From Agarophyton chilense (Eukaryota > Rhodophyta > Florideophyceae > Gracilariales > Gracilariaceae), in contig JARGXX010000071.1 in NCBI GenBank assembly GCA_030374765.1, forward strand, positions 1,116,001-1,180,000: 64,000 bases of DNA. Direction: 5' to 3'. A program made the position numbers and the translations under genes. Numbering within the stretch: the first letter of the stretch is position 1; every line of letters starts with the position of its first letter. This document shows positions 24,517-35,300 of the stretch, piece by piece. A model generated the notes under the pieces. The model was not told the origin of the DNA, made no database searches, and saw only the letters and a list, made by a program, of their open reading frames with translations.

Positions 24517-26454
24517 ATGGTGGGCGACGCGCCGAGACGAATGCATAAGAGTGCAACCAGCTCGCTGGGATCCACTTCATCCGATGCCAACAAACGCAGT
24601 GCGGCAAAACTCCAGTCTCCTGGCAACAACCGTTCTCAACGTTCCATCTCAACCGAATCTGCATCCTTGCGTGCCAGTCCTCCGATTCCTGGGCATCGTC
24701 TTTCGCTTATCCGGTCTCCTCTTCCGGTCATCCGGCCTCTTCGCTCACCGATGAGCAACCAAAACAATCAACCCAACTGTCTCCCTGCGGGGTACTTCTC
24801 CGGCTTCCGGTCCGCTCCGCTTCCGCAAAGCGCGTCATCGGCTGCGCCGCAGATTCCTATCGCGAACGCGGCTGCTGCTCCGTACGGAGTATTCCCTCCG
24901 AGAGGGTGGCCGCCATACGACATGCTTGTCGGGCGCCATCCTGAGCATCATGCGTCCGTTCTCCGGCTTGCGCCGTGGTTCCACCCGATTGCAGTGTTAA
25001 GCGAAGCGCTCATAGCGATGTACACCGATGGAAACGGGATGCTTCCGGGCGATTTTCCGGCCGTGGCGACAACTTCGTTGGATTGGCGACGCCGCGTAGC
25101 GGTTCCGGTCCACGCTGTGGCTCGCCGGGGTAGTGAAACCTCGGCTTCCGCTCATGCGGCCTTCGTCCTTCTTGGCCATCAACGGCTTCGCCGGGCTCCT
25201 TTCGAATATCCCATCCCCGATGGTCTCGGCACCGACATTCGGCTTTACGGTACTCAAGGTGAGATTGGTTACGTCGACCGCCTGGCGGGTTTGGAAACAC
25301 TCTCGTGGAGGGGCATCTTGATAGCACGGAAAGAGGCCATGTGCTGGACGCGACCGATTATCCGGGCAGAATTCCTCTACATGCGTCGACTTGCGCGGAC
25401 CAACTTCCTCGCCCTGATCCGCTTCGAGCGTCGAGCACGATCCCGATACGGGTATTTGGTCCCGTATCAGAACGTGGAGATCGAATGCCTTCGCGTGGCC
25501 GACCGACGGGGTCGCTACGTCCTCATTCCACCGTGGTGGTCGAACCTCGAGGCCTGCCGGGGCTGTTACATCGAGCTGCCACCAGTCATCACGTATTACG
25601 GTTCTTACCTCATCGAGGATCCCGAGTCCGGACTGTGGTCCGTGGTGATTACCGAATGGGCAGTCCGCGCGGCGGTGTTCATCCTCTGGGAGGTGTATGA
25701 CCAGTGCAGACTGTGGTTCCTCCCGTTCCGGTTGAGGTCCGTGATTCGCAGCCTGGACCTGAGCATCCCACTTGGTGGAGCAACCCACGCCGAAGAAGTG
25801 GCGGGTCTTCTCGAGTACATCGACCAGTTGGACTGGACCGCCGTTCCGATTGAACAAAGCGGGCGCACCGTGGGTACCCGGGGACAGGACCTGTCACCGG
25901 GAAGGCGTACTCCCTTGGGAGGTGATTTCGTATACTTTGACCCCCGGGAAGGGCACGAAATCTCCGCGGAGGAAGCGAACGAACTCCGGTTTGCACCACG
26001 CCATATCCCCGAGGGGCATCCAATCGGTTTCGTGGACGCGGATGAATATGACCACGTCTACGACGGCGACGATCCAATGGTGGACAACGAACCCGACGAC
26101 GGGGAAGCGTACGCCGAGGCGGAGGTCGAGGGATCCGAAGCGGGAGGTCCCTCTAACGCGGGGACGCCAGCCACGCCTTACGCGGGTTTGGATAACCCCG
26201 CGGGGGCTGGGTCGGAGTACGCGGTAGCTGGACCACCTCCGGTTCCACCGGTGAATCTCCCAAGTGGGGGGGCGTCCGCCCCAGGCGATGCGAGCTCCGC
26301 TCCGGCGGGTCAAGCGGCCGTGATCTCCCAGTTCCTGCGACAGGTGGGGCTGGGGACCAACGCAGCGAGTGGCGATGTTGCCGCGATGCGCGAGGCCTTG
26401 ATCATCCGCCTCCAGGGAGGTAACCAACCCGGGGGCGGTGAGCCGAACCCGTGA
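24517..26454 (+). CDS. Antisense accessory ORF of element C (aORF)
   Basis: An uninterrupted 645-residue frame on the strand opposite to gag and pol, starting 41 bp inside the LTR inner edge and ending tail to tail with pol (179 bp between). N-terminal ~90 residues are Ser/Pro-rich; the middle (about 120-430) is a folded-looking, Trp/Tyr/Arg-rich region; the last ~170 are acidic then Gly/Pro/Ala-rich. Element A carries a homolog at the same place: starts MVGDAPR versus MGDAR, and shared blocks RSRYGYLVPYQ, IELPPVITY versus VELPPAISY, and AAVFILWEVYD versus MAVFLLWDAYD. I recognise no domain, no signal peptide and no clear membrane helix, so an envelope role is not supported. Antisense ORFs at this position are known in some plant gypsy elements (established), but no sequence relation to those can be claimed. 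Confidence 0.8.
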   Translation: MVGDAPRRMHKSATSSLGSTSSDANKRSAAKLQSPGNNRSQRSISTESASLRASPPIPGHRLSLIRSPLPVIRPLRSPMSNQNNQPNCLPAGYFSGFRSAPLPQSASSAAPQIPIANAAAAPYGVFPPRGWPPYDMLVGRHPEHHASVLRLAPWFHPIAVLSEALIAMYTDGNGMLPGDFPAVATTSLDWRRRVAVPVHAVARRGSETSASAHAAFVLLGHQRLRRAPFEYPIPDGLGTDIRLYGTQGEIGYVDRLAGLETLSWRGILIARKEAMCWTRPIIRAEFLYMRRLARTNFLALIRFERRARSRYGYLVPYQNVEIECLRVADRRGRYVLIPPWWSNLEACRGCYIELPPVITYYGSYLIEDPESGLWSVVITEWAVRAAVFILWEVYDQCRLWFLPFRLRSVIRSLDLSIPLGGATHAEEVAGLLEYIDQLDWTAVPIEQSGRTVGTRGQDLSPGRRTPLGGDFVYFDPREGHEISAEEANELRFAPRHIPEGHPIGFVDADEYDHVYDGDDPMVDNEPDDGEAYAEAEVEGSEAGGPSNAGTPATPYAGLDNPAGAGSEYAVAGPPPVPPVNLPSGGASAPGDASSAPAGQAAVISQFLRQVGLGTNAASGDVAAMREALIIRLQGGNQPGGGEPNP

Positions 26455-26537
26455 CGGGGCACGCGATCCCGATGGGGAGTTTTCCCTTGTGACTTAGAGT
26501 AGTATCCCGAGTGCTCGGTATTCCATCGATAGCTTCG

Positions 26538-26543
26538 AATAAA
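26538..26543 (+). terminator. Poly(A) signal candidate for aORF of C
   Basis: AATAAA 83 bp after the aORF stop, followed by ACCAAGTGACTTGTGT. Element A has AATAAAACTCCTGTGACTTCGTGT after its own aORF (38545). The shared signal plus GT-rich follow-up supports a polyadenylated plus-strand transcript. Confidence 0.5.
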
Positions 26544-26633
26544 AACCAAGTGACTTGTGTAACCCAAAATCTTCCTTCACTAGCCTGTTCTCAAGCAAAC
26601 CTACTTCTCTTTTCTCTTCCACCGAGGTGGGTG

Positions 26634-29600
26634 TTATCCCACCTGGGCTTTAACAACCGATGCCGGGATTCCCGTCCGCGTTCTGCGGTGATATGACACC
26701 ACCTTCGAACGTGGGAGATGTTCCATCGGCTCATCCGAATCCCATTCGGGCCCTAAACCGTACCAACGGACGAGGTATTGAATATAACCATCCGGATGGT
26801 ATGAGTGCTCCACTATGTGGTCGACCACGAACTCCTTCTCGTAGACTTCCCGCCCTCGCGGTGTACGCGTCACCGGACCAAACCGGTGTACGTCCGCAGG
26901 TGCGTGTGGGCTACTGTGCCCTTCCCCCGAGGGGTCCATGGGTTGGCGTTGCCTTTCCATGCCCTGGGTAGGAGAACGATCCGGGTTCCGGGTTGCTTTG
27001 GCCGCTTGGCGGGTTGCTTCCGCCAAGGTGTCATGACGAAGAGCGTCAGTTCGACGGCTTCGGCCAGAGGCCTTCCCGTGGGGCAATTCTCCCAGTTTTT
27101 GGGTCGGAATGCTTTCCGAGAGTTCTCGTGCAGAGGCCACCCTTCGGGGGAACGCGGACTCATCCCAAGGCTGGGTTTCGCGGTCGCGTTCCGCGAGTCG
27201 TCGGGGTGAAATCCGTCGCGACGGTGCTGGACTTGACGCGGGAGGCGGTTTCATCACGGGGCGTCGTGCTTTGCCGGGTGAGCCGCCTTGGGCGTTGATT
27301 GGCGTATCTCCCGAGCCGGGTGTCGTCTGGTCACGTGACACGTCCGGGTGATGGCCGGGAGTACTCCGCGCCGTGCTGCGTTCCGCCTCCTCACGTGAGG
27401 GCGTGTGCAACGGCGCTGCCGGTATGTCTGCTCGCTTGGGCGACAAAGTACCGCGACGGACGTGCAACTCCGGGTCAACCGTGCCTTCCTCACCAACGGG
27501 CGGCGAAGTGCGCGGCGAGGAACCCCTGCGGGGAGCGAGTTCGTCCTCAATTTTCCCTTTCGAGGGTTCAACTTCACTCGGCAACGAGGTGCTTCCGTCC
27601 TTGACGGGCACATTCTCCGGGGTGACCGGTGCGCCTTCGACAACGCTGTCGGGGTCAACCGAGACACTCGGAGTGCGTCCGCCACTGCGCGCGGGTTCTG
27701 AACCAGCATCAAGCGTGCTGGGTGTGAATCTCCCGTCTGCTACGGTGTGCTTGCCCGGCTTAGCCGGTGTGTCCTGCCGTACAGTACGAGGGACCACTTC
27801 CGATCGATTCGGCCTAGAGGGGCCTGCGAGGGCGTGCTCTAAGTTTTCCAGCGTAGCTGGTGTCGACGAACCATGACCTACGGGCTGCCGGTCAACGCTC
27901 GACGGCATAGCCGGTCCAGTATCGCGAGGGCGAACAGCATCCTGCGACGATTTCGGTTTCGCTTCGGCGAGAGGGTTTCCACTACGTGGTGCGTCCTGTC
28001 GAGTAGAGTCCCCATGGGGAGTGCGATCAGACGCAGATGCGGTGGCGCTTCCCATAGAGGGTTCAGCAACGGCTGTAGCGCGCAAATGCGGAGATGGCAC
28101 GTCGGTAGACGGGACGTCCGGATCACCGTTGTTCTTGCTGGTGTGTCCAGGAGTCCGTGCACCACGGTTGTCATGACGCGACGAAGCGGTTTCCGTCTCT
28201 CGACGAGAGTTATGAGCCTCCTCCCCCTCCTGAGACAGAGCGGAATGGGGAGTGGTTGAAACGCCCAACGGGCGGGGGTAGACACCGCGCCGTGGCGTGA
28301 GAGAAGAGAGGCCATTCTGGCCTTGGTCCGATAAGATCGGCAAGTCAGAGAGTCCCCGGGTAGGGTGTGGTAACGCAGAAGGTCTGGAAACCACGGCAGT
28401 GGGCTGAGCCACTGTTGTGTGCCGAGCACCATCATCCTCAGAGAGGGATTGTTGACCCATTTCGGTTACTTCCAACGTTGGTGACGGGGCGAGTACAACG
28501 CGGTCGCGGGAGATCCGCTCATGAGCGTCGACAATTTCCACCACGATGGTGTCGTCTTTCACCGAAATGACCTTGTAAGGACCGTCCGCGACGGAAGAAA
28601 GCTTGTGCTTCTTTTCCTTTTCAGGGTTCCAGTACTCCCTACGGACGAAGACGAAGTCACCGGCTTTGATTGGCGGGGCCTTACCGCGTACGCGAGAGTC
28701 GAAATCACGCTTGTAAGCGGCTTGGGCACGAGCCATCGAGCTTCGGGCGACCGGGATCAGCTTCGTAAGCCACTCTTTCCAACTGTGGCGATAATCCTTC
28801 ACGGAAGGGAACGCATCCAGCGTGGGCTGGGTTTCTAACGCGACAGCGGGCGGAGGGCGGGACAAGACCAGTTCGAATGGAGTCAAGCCCGTAGTACGGT
28901 GTACCTGCGTATTGTACGCGAACGTCAAGGCGTCGGTATATAAATCCCATGTCTTTGGGTGGTCGGCCCCGTAAGAACGGAGAGACGCTAATAGCGTTCG
29001 GTTAGACCGCTCCACTTGCCCATTACACTGGGGGTGATAGGTCGTTGTGAACAGGTTCTTGATGTCAAGAATCCTGCACACGTCCTCGAAGAATCGCGAT
29101 GCGAACTGTTTTCCGTTATCGGATAGAAGATTAATCGGCGGGCCGTAGACGAATACCCAATGGGTTACAAATGCTTGTGCAACCGTGAAAGCGGGTATCT
29201 TCCGTAGAGGTACGGTCCGAACCGGTTTTGAGAAACGATCCGTGATAACGAGTAAAAACTTATGTCCACGTCGTGTGGTGAGGAGCTTACCGAGGATGTC
29301 AATGGCGACAAACTCGAGAGGAGCCCGTGCGGGGAATAGTTTCAACTTCGTTGAGTACTTGCGAAGTTTCACCCGATTCTTAGCACATTCGGTACAAAAC
29401 CGCACCGTTGCGTAGCAATCCACCGCCATAGCGGGCCAGAAGAAATTCCTTCGCAAAGTGAGGTAGAGCTTCCGTCCACCGGCGTGTCCACTAAGTTTCG
29501 CATACTGCGATGGATGCAAAACTCTAGACTGTAGAGTATGCGGCACCACGACTTGTGGGGATGACTGAACCGTCCTGACGAGGTATCCAAGATCGTTCAC

Positions 29601-32339
29601 CTCGAAAGGGAGTTGTGCACCGCCATTAAGCCAGGCGCGAATCTTCGTACAGAAGGGGTCACCCTGCTGTTCTCTGACCATCTCCTCCGGGGGTATCGGC
29701 ACAAAATTACCCGGCGGGGGTTTCTCTGAATCGTCCGAGACGAGCAATGCGTCAACATCATCGTCCGATTCCGGGCTTTCGTTCCATTTATCGTGTAACC
29801 AATCCGGGTCCCCCGGTGTTACATCGTCTACGACGAAGCAAGGTATATCCTCGTCATCGACGGCTAAAGCTTCCCCATTCGTGGGTAAACGCGAGAGCGC
29901 GTCCGCTTGCGCGTTCTGAGTGCCCTTCTTGTAGATCACTTCAAAGTCATATTCCGCGAGGCGGAGTCTCCAACGCATTAAGCGGCCTGACGGCTCCGAG
30001 ATGGTCATGAGCCATCGTAGGGACGAGTGATCCGTGTAAACGGTAAAGTGCACACCCATGAGGTAGGGGCGGAGTGTAGAGAGGGCCCACACAACTGCGA
30101 GGCACTCCTTCTCCGACACGGAGTAGTTCCGCTTGTGGACATTGAGCGAGCGTGACCAGTACCCAATGGGTTTGCGTTCTCCTTTGGGAGTAGTTTGAAA
30201 GAGCGCACAGCCTACCTGGTAGTCGCTAGAGTCCGTGCCCACGGAAAACTGTAGTCCGGGTTTCGGTAACGATAGAATCGGTGCTGATGTGACAGCCTCC
30301 CTAAGGAAGTTAAAAACATCCGTGTGGGCGGACGTAAAGGGGTCCAGTTTAGGTGGTTGACCTTTCCGCAGAAGCGCGTTCAAGGGGGCCGCGATGTCAG
30401 CGAAGTTAGGGATACACCGTCGGTAGACGTTGACCAATCCTAGAAAGGAGCGCAGTTCCGTCTGGGTAGCGGGTTCTTTCGCCGTGCGAAGGGACCTCAC
30501 TCGAGCTTCCTCGATCATTACACGCCCAGGACGGATAATGTGCCCGAGATACTTCACAGTATCGGTAAAGAACTCACATTTCCTCAGTTTGAGGGTTATT
30601 CCAGCATCACGTAGCGTGGTCATTATGTCTTTGACATGGGTGAGATGGTCATCCAGATTGTCTGAGAATACAATGATATCGTCCAAATAGACGAGGCAAG
30701 TACGCCACTTAAAGCGGGCCAACAAAATGTCGATAGCACGCTGAAAGGTAGCGGGAGCATTGGTTAGACCAAAAGGCATCCGTTTGAAACGGTAGAGTCC
30801 CGAGTGACAGACAAACGCAGTCTTATCTTGGTCCTCCTCCCTAACGGGAACCTGCCAATATCCCCAATTGGCGTCCAAAGCCGTGAACACGGTAGCAGTG
30901 CCGAGAGAGTCGATGTACTCATCCATTCGTGGGATCGGATACACGTCCTTGACGGTAACATCATTCAAGCGACGGTAGTCGATGCAAAAGCGCCAGGACC
31001 CATCGGGTTTCGAAGCCAGTACCACTGGGGATGCCCACGGCGACTGAGCCGGTTCGATCACTCCAGCTCGGAGCATTTTGTCCACTTGGTACTGTTCCTC
31101 TTCTCGAGCCTTGGGGCCTGCCCTGTAAGGGTGTTGAGCCACCGGTCGGGTGTTCGGCAATAAATCTATCCGGTGTTCCGTTATATTTATCTCACTAAGA
31201 GAGGCATCCCACATTGTGGTAAACTCCCGTAACATTTCGCGCAGACTTTCACGGTGTGACTCCGGTACATGACCGAGGTCGAGTTCCTCGAGTTCTTTCA
31301 CGGGGTCTACCCGGTCGTAACTCGTCGGAACGGGCTTCTTTTCTGTTTCGGCAGGTTGCGATTCCGAATCATTCGGTGATTGGACGGCAGCTTCCTCCCC
31401 CTCCTTAGAGTGAACGAGACCGAGGACTTCGGCCGCGGTCAGCCTAGTGGGGACCATCGCGGTGGGGTGAGGCATTACCGATCCAATAACTTGGTTTTTC
31501 ACCAGTGACTGGGGGGTGGAGCCCAGATTGGCAACGAGCACGGTGAACGGCTTGTCTGGGACAATCTGCGCGACTCCATCCGCCACGGCGAGTTTATATC
31601 CATCGTACAGAGATGAGAGAGTCTGAATGACTCGTAAACCGTGTTGACGGGAAGTGACACGCACCCATACTTGGGACACTCGCGGGATTCGGACAGACGC
31701 AGCCACGCGGAGCTTGGTAGACTCCCGAGAAGCGGGTAAAGATTCCTGCGCGGCAGGGAGCGGTACGTTCTTCTTGGAGGCACGCCGCAGTGGACGACGG
31801 ACAATCGGGACCGACGAGCCGTCTTCCATCTCAACACGCTTTAAGCGGGGCCTTATGGCGTAAACGAATCTGTCACAGAAGTCACATCCCAAGATGATGG
31901 GGGCAGCCAATTTCCGGCATACAATAAAGTCGAGTTTCACCACGAAGGAGCCCAAGCGATCGACGAGAGCGACGGTTCCAACCGTTGACAACGGGTTGTT
32001 ATTCGCGTCCGCGACGTCGGGCGCCACGCCAAGGCGGATCTGAGACCGCAAGGGCGGGGGCAGCAGCGACTCCACGAAGAAATTCGGACCAGCACCTGTG
32101 TCCAAAACAGTAAGGACTCGAACCATAAACTGGGTAGAAATGCCAAGGTCGGCATACACCTTGTAATTGCGCTTGGCCATTACTAAGACTCTATCCGGGA
32201 GCCGGCGGTTAAGAACACGTGTCCACGGTCGACGTAGAACACCAAAGTGTTCAGAGTTCACGTCTGAGACGGCCTGTTTCCTCGTGAGGATTGTGACCGG
32301 GGAGCGAGACGGAGACGCCTCGGGCGTCGTCAACCTCAC
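26634..32339 (-). CDS. Pol polyprotein of element C (PR-RT-RH-IN-chromodomain)
   Basis: A single open frame of 1901 residues. Aspartic protease at about residues 55-170 with LDTGAGPNFF (Asp80). Reverse transcriptase roughly 395-610 with FCIDYRRLND, MPFGLTNAPATFQ and YLDDI. RNase H about 690-820 (GTDSSDYQVGCALF to QADALSR). Integrase about 935-1230 with an HHCC finger, FVAIDILGKL and DNGKQF carrying the two catalytic Asp, then QVERSNR with the Glu. A GPY-type module follows at about 1250-1285. Then comes a Pro/Ser/Thr/Arg-rich linker of about 550 residues, unusually long, and a C-terminal chromodomain (1833-1890, YLVRWYG) that in chromoviruses steers integration to marked chromatin. Its frame differs from that of gag. 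It looks open throughout. Confidence 0.93.
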   Translation of the reverse strand: MRLTTPEASPSRSPVTILTRKQAVSDVNSEHFGVLRRPWTRVLNRRLPDRVLVMAKRNYKVYADLGISTQFMVRVLTVLDTGAGPNFFVESLLPPPLRSQIRLGVAPDVADANNNPLSTVGTVALVDRLGSFVVKLDFIVCRKLAAPIILGCDFCDRFVYAIRPRLKRVEMEDGSSVPIVRRPLRRASKKNVPLPAAQESLPASRESTKLRVAASVRIPRVSQVWVRVTSRQHGLRVIQTLSSLYDGYKLAVADGVAQIVPDKPFTVLVANLGSTPQSLVKNQVIGSVMPHPTAMVPTRLTAAEVLGLVHSKEGEEAAVQSPNDSESQPAETEKKPVPTSYDRVDPVKELEELDLGHVPESHRESLREMLREFTTMWDASLSEINITEHRIDLLPNTRPVAQHPYRAGPKAREEEQYQVDKMLRAGVIEPAQSPWASPVVLASKPDGSWRFCIDYRRLNDVTVKDVYPIPRMDEYIDSLGTATVFTALDANWGYWQVPVREEDQDKTAFVCHSGLYRFKRMPFGLTNAPATFQRAIDILLARFKWRTCLVYLDDIIVFSDNLDDHLTHVKDIMTTLRDAGITLKLRKCEFFTDTVKYLGHIIRPGRVMIEEARVRSLRTAKEPATQTELRSFLGLVNVYRRCIPNFADIAAPLNALLRKGQPPKLDPFTSAHTDVFNFLREAVTSAPILSLPKPGLQFSVGTDSSDYQVGCALFQTTPKGERKPIGYWSRSLNVHKRNYSVSEKECLAVVWALSTLRPYLMGVHFTVYTDHSSLRWLMTISEPSGRLMRWRLRLAEYDFEVIYKKGTQNAQADALSRLPTNGEALAVDDEDIPCFVVDDVTPGDPDWLHDKWNESPESDDDVDALLVSDDSEKPPPGNFVPIPPEEMVREQQGDPFCTKIRAWLNGGAQLPFEVNDLGYLVRTVQSSPQVVVPHTLQSRVLHPSQYAKLSGHAGGRKLYLTLRRNFFWPAMAVDCYATVRFCTECAKNRVKLRKYSTKLKLFPARAPLEFVAIDILGKLLTTRRGHKFLLVITDRFSKPVRTVPLRKIPAFTVAQAFVTHWVFVYGPPINLLSDNGKQFASRFFEDVCRILDIKNLFTTTYHPQCNGQVERSNRTLLASLRSYGADHPKTWDLYTDALTFAYNTQVHRTTGLTPFELVLSRPPPAVALETQPTLDAFPSVKDYRHSWKEWLTKLIPVARSSMARAQAAYKRDFDSRVRGKAPPIKAGDFVFVRREYWNPEKEKKHKLSSVADGPYKVISVKDDTIVVEIVDAHERISRDRVVLAPSPTLEVTEMGQQSLSEDDGARHTTVAQPTAVVSRPSALPHPTRGLSDLPILSDQGQNGLSSLTPRRGVYPRPLGVSTTPHSALSQEGEEAHNSRRETETASSRHDNRGARTPGHTSKNNGDPDVPSTDVPSPHLRATAVAEPSMGSATASASDRTPHGDSTRQDAPRSGNPLAEAKPKSSQDAVRPRDTGPAMPSSVDRQPVGHGSSTPATLENLEHALAGPSRPNRSEVVPRTVRQDTPAKPGKHTVADGRFTPSTLDAGSEPARSGGRTPSVSVDPDSVVEGAPVTPENVPVKDGSTSLPSEVEPSKGKIEDELAPRRGSSPRTSPPVGEEGTVDPELHVRRGTLSPKRADIPAAPLHTPSREEAERSTARSTPGHHPDVSRDQTTPGSGDTPINAQGGSPGKARRPVMKPPPASSPAPSRRISPRRLAERDRETQPWDESAFPRRVASARELSESIPTQKLGELPHGKASGRSRRTDALRHDTLAEATRQAAKATRNPDRSPTQGMERQRQPMDPSGEGHSSPHAPADVHRFGPVTRTPRGREVYEKEFVVDHIVEHSYHPDGYIQYLVRWYGLGPEWDSDEPMEHLPRSKVVSYHRRTRTGIPASVVKAQVG

Positions 32340-32377
32340 TGTTGAGGACGCCTCTCCCGAAGGGGATACTCCCGAAA

Positions 32378-35300
32378 TCAGTTTTCCTGCGTCCCATCCG
32401 CCTGGGGCGGGGCCTCAGAATCCTGAACCACTAGCAATGGGGCGCCAGCGGCGGGGTTTGAAGGAACGGGGCGGTGGTCGGGAGCCTGCTCGGCAGGGTA
32501 AAGCAACGCATTGCGCGGTTTCGCCTCCGGAATACTCCGTGGAAAATCGATCTTCGCCCGAAAATACGACGTCATCGGAACAATCCGCTTTTCCACTGGG
32601 GTCAACGCCTCATAATTACCGATTACTCGGGCTACTTCCCTCATGGTGAGGATACAGTCCGGTGAAATGTGACCGTGTTCGTAGCATATGTGGCATATGC
32701 GTCCCGGGCGTGAGGGCTGCAAACCGGAGCGAACATCTGTGAACTTCACCGCTTGGCGGGTATCCTTCCATCCAGGGCGACTCTGGCGGAGCGCACCGTT
32801 TGAATACGGGATGCGAGGTCCGTGAACACGGGGAGAGTCTGCGTACAGCAGGGGTCCATCCTGGGCCGTGTCATATGAGTCGTCCGCCGTAGACGGTAGT
32901 TCGGTTGTCGGGACCGAATGGATATCGCTTCGGGCGAAGTGTACGTTGTCGTACTCCTGTTGGGGGCGCTCAATCGCAACCAGCGATAGGGATGGCGACT
33001 TCGTTTCCATCACCAACGCCTTGGCGGTTCGCGACCTGTGTCCGGGGGCACGAGCTCTTAAAGCGTCACCTTCCGCTTGCGCGTGTTGGACCAACTCCAG
33101 ATACGTGGTCTTCCTTCGGTCTTCCCGGTAACGGGCCACGAGTGTTCGGATAGAGGGGTCCAGTCCATCGATGAACATGGTGCAGCGCTCTCCGGCGGAG
33201 TGTACGTTCCCACTACGGTGGAAAGCCTTGTTCAGGCGCACCGAGAATTCGGTTTCCGTTTCTCCAGACTTCTGGCGCGTATCGCGAAGAGCGAGAATGG
33301 CCGACTGAATCGCGTGATTAGTGGCGTAGGACCTCAAGAGGTATTGTACTGCTTCTGGCCAGCAGGTTACCCCTCCTTCGGAGGCTCTAGACGAACCTCT
33401 TACAGAGTTGTATTGATCCTCGGCGAGGCCTTTCATAAAGTACGGGAGTGCAAAAAACGCCTGTCCTTCGGTCATACCGAGAATATCTGCTTCGGCGACG
33501 AACCTCGCAAGGAAATCCAACACCAAAGTGGGGTCTTCTCCAGAAAAGCTCTGGTTCCTAAGGGACAGTTGCATACGCTTTATGCAATCCTTCACTCTAC
33601 CCGTGCCACGGGGCGTGCGATCCAAAGAAAAGTTCTCTAGCCGATAGTATCGGTAAGAAACCAACTTCTTGTACAGGGGGTTGATGCATTGCAGCTCCTT
33701 CAACCCGGAGTGTTTCCTTCCCTTCTCGCAGGCGCGGAGCACACCTTGGGTGGCAGACGACCGTTTAGAACGGGGTGAACGCCTGCGATGGCCATCGTCA
33801 GAAGACGAATCTGACGAGTCCGACTCATTTGAATGGTGAGAGCCACGCGACGACCGTGAGGAGTTCGACGAGTCCGATTCATCGCTGTCACGCTTTCCAC
33901 GCCGACGGCGGGTATCGTCCCTTTTCCTCTCGTGTTTCGCTTGGTGCGACACAGCAACCGGCTTCTCCGGGACGTCTTCCATCAAGATGGTTTCCTCTAA
34001 CGTCTGGAGACGGGCGCTAACACGATTCAATCGGGTCTCGACCCCTTTCACGTAAGCGGCGGGACCACCAAAACATTCCAACAGGGTGTTGCCGTCCGCC
34101 CACAACAAGTGGGCTCGGGAAAGTTTGGTAAACCCATCGGTTATAACCAAAACAAACCGTTGCTCGTTGGACGACTTGGGCAAAGGCGCAAGTATATCCA
34201 ATGCGACAAAACCCATCGGACCGGCGGCGGGGAAGAGCTTCAATTTGGCCTGATGGTTGGCGCGAGACCCTCGGATCTGCGCGCACGATGCACAGTTCCG
34301 TGCAATTTGCCATAGGTCCTGCGCCATTAGTGGCCAGGAGAAGAACTTCCTCAGGGTCTGGTGCATTCCTCGGCTTCCAGGGCGACCATCCAAACGAAGG
34401 AAATGGGCGAGGTATATGAATCGCGCCCTTCGCGAAGTTGGTATTACCCGTTGGAGTGAGCCATCCAGCGGTGAGCGGCGACGTAGTAGTTCAAATCGGT
34501 CGTATTCGAACAAGCATCCTGGGTTTCCTACCAATTGGACTGCTTCCTTGCAGTACCCGTCTTCGACCTGCGCCTGTAGGAGCTCCTCAATAGTTATAGG
34601 GAGGAGCTCTTTTTCCTCCGGGGCTATCGCGTTAAGCTGAGGTGGTGCCGAATGGGGCGGTACTGTCCCCCAGTCCAATAGGTATACTTCGTTCTCCTTT
34701 ACCTCAAGATCCTCCGATTGCACCTTACACATAAGGTCATCTGTTTCCGTATAGTCCTGAGGTCCATCGTCTGTAAAGGGGGCAGGAATCAGGTCGTCCA
34801 ATGGAGTGTCGTCAGTTCCGTCGGTATTGATTCGCGACAGGGCATCTGCTGCCTGATGATTGATGCCTGGCCTATTAGTTATCTCGTAGTCATATTCGGA
34901 TAGCCTAACGCGCCACCTATCGAGGCGACTCGATGCATCGGTCATATTGAGTAACCAGCGGAGTGAATCATGGTCTGTCCTAATGGTAAACCTGGTTCCT
35001 TTGAGGTACGGACGGAGTTTCAATACAGACCATACGATAGCTAGACATTCGTTTTCGGTCGTACTGTAGTTTTGCTTCGCGCTGGTGAGCGTTCTGCTCC
35101 AGTAGCGAATAGGTCGATAGTCGTTCGGTGACTCCTGTTCCTGTAGCAGTGCACAACCCACTTGGACATCAGAGGAATCTGTGTCCAGGACGAAAGGCCT
35201 ATCGGGCTTTGGTAAGGCCAATATGGGTGGGTCCAGCAAGTTGTCCTTTAGGGTCTGAAATGCCTCGTACTGGTCGTTGGTAGGAGCTTCGAACTCTGAA

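Larger units (their letters stand above)
23093..34100 (-). mobile_element. Element C, Ty3/gypsy chromovirus with antisense ORF, 5'-truncated
   Basis: Reading leftward on minus: the gag part (34100-32378), pol (32339-26634), a non-coding gap, an accessory ORF on the opposite strand (24517-26454), and a 3' LTR candidate (23093-24476). The pol order protease-RT-RNase H-integrase-chromodomain places it in Ty3/gypsy chromoviruses. It has no 5' LTR: its gag starts abruptly where it is fused to integrase of element B. Pol and the accessory ORF look open along their full length, unlike the other elements here, so C has decayed less in these parts but is not a complete element. Age cannot be taken from LTRs because only one is present. 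Confidence 0.85.

Noticed and set aside
24997-26427. Long minus-strand frames (up to 286 codons) opposite the antisense ORF of C
   Set aside because: Shadows of a GC-rich coding strand. The plus frame is the longer one and is the only one with a homolog in element A.
24517-26454. Antisense ORF as an envelope gene
   Set aside because: No signal peptide, no clear membrane helix or cleavage-site pattern; orientation is opposite to gag-pol. An envelope call is not supported.
27254-28435. Plus-strand frames and alternative minus frames of 100-185 codons opposite the pol linker of C
   Set aside because: Overlapping shadows of the open 1901-codon pol frame.
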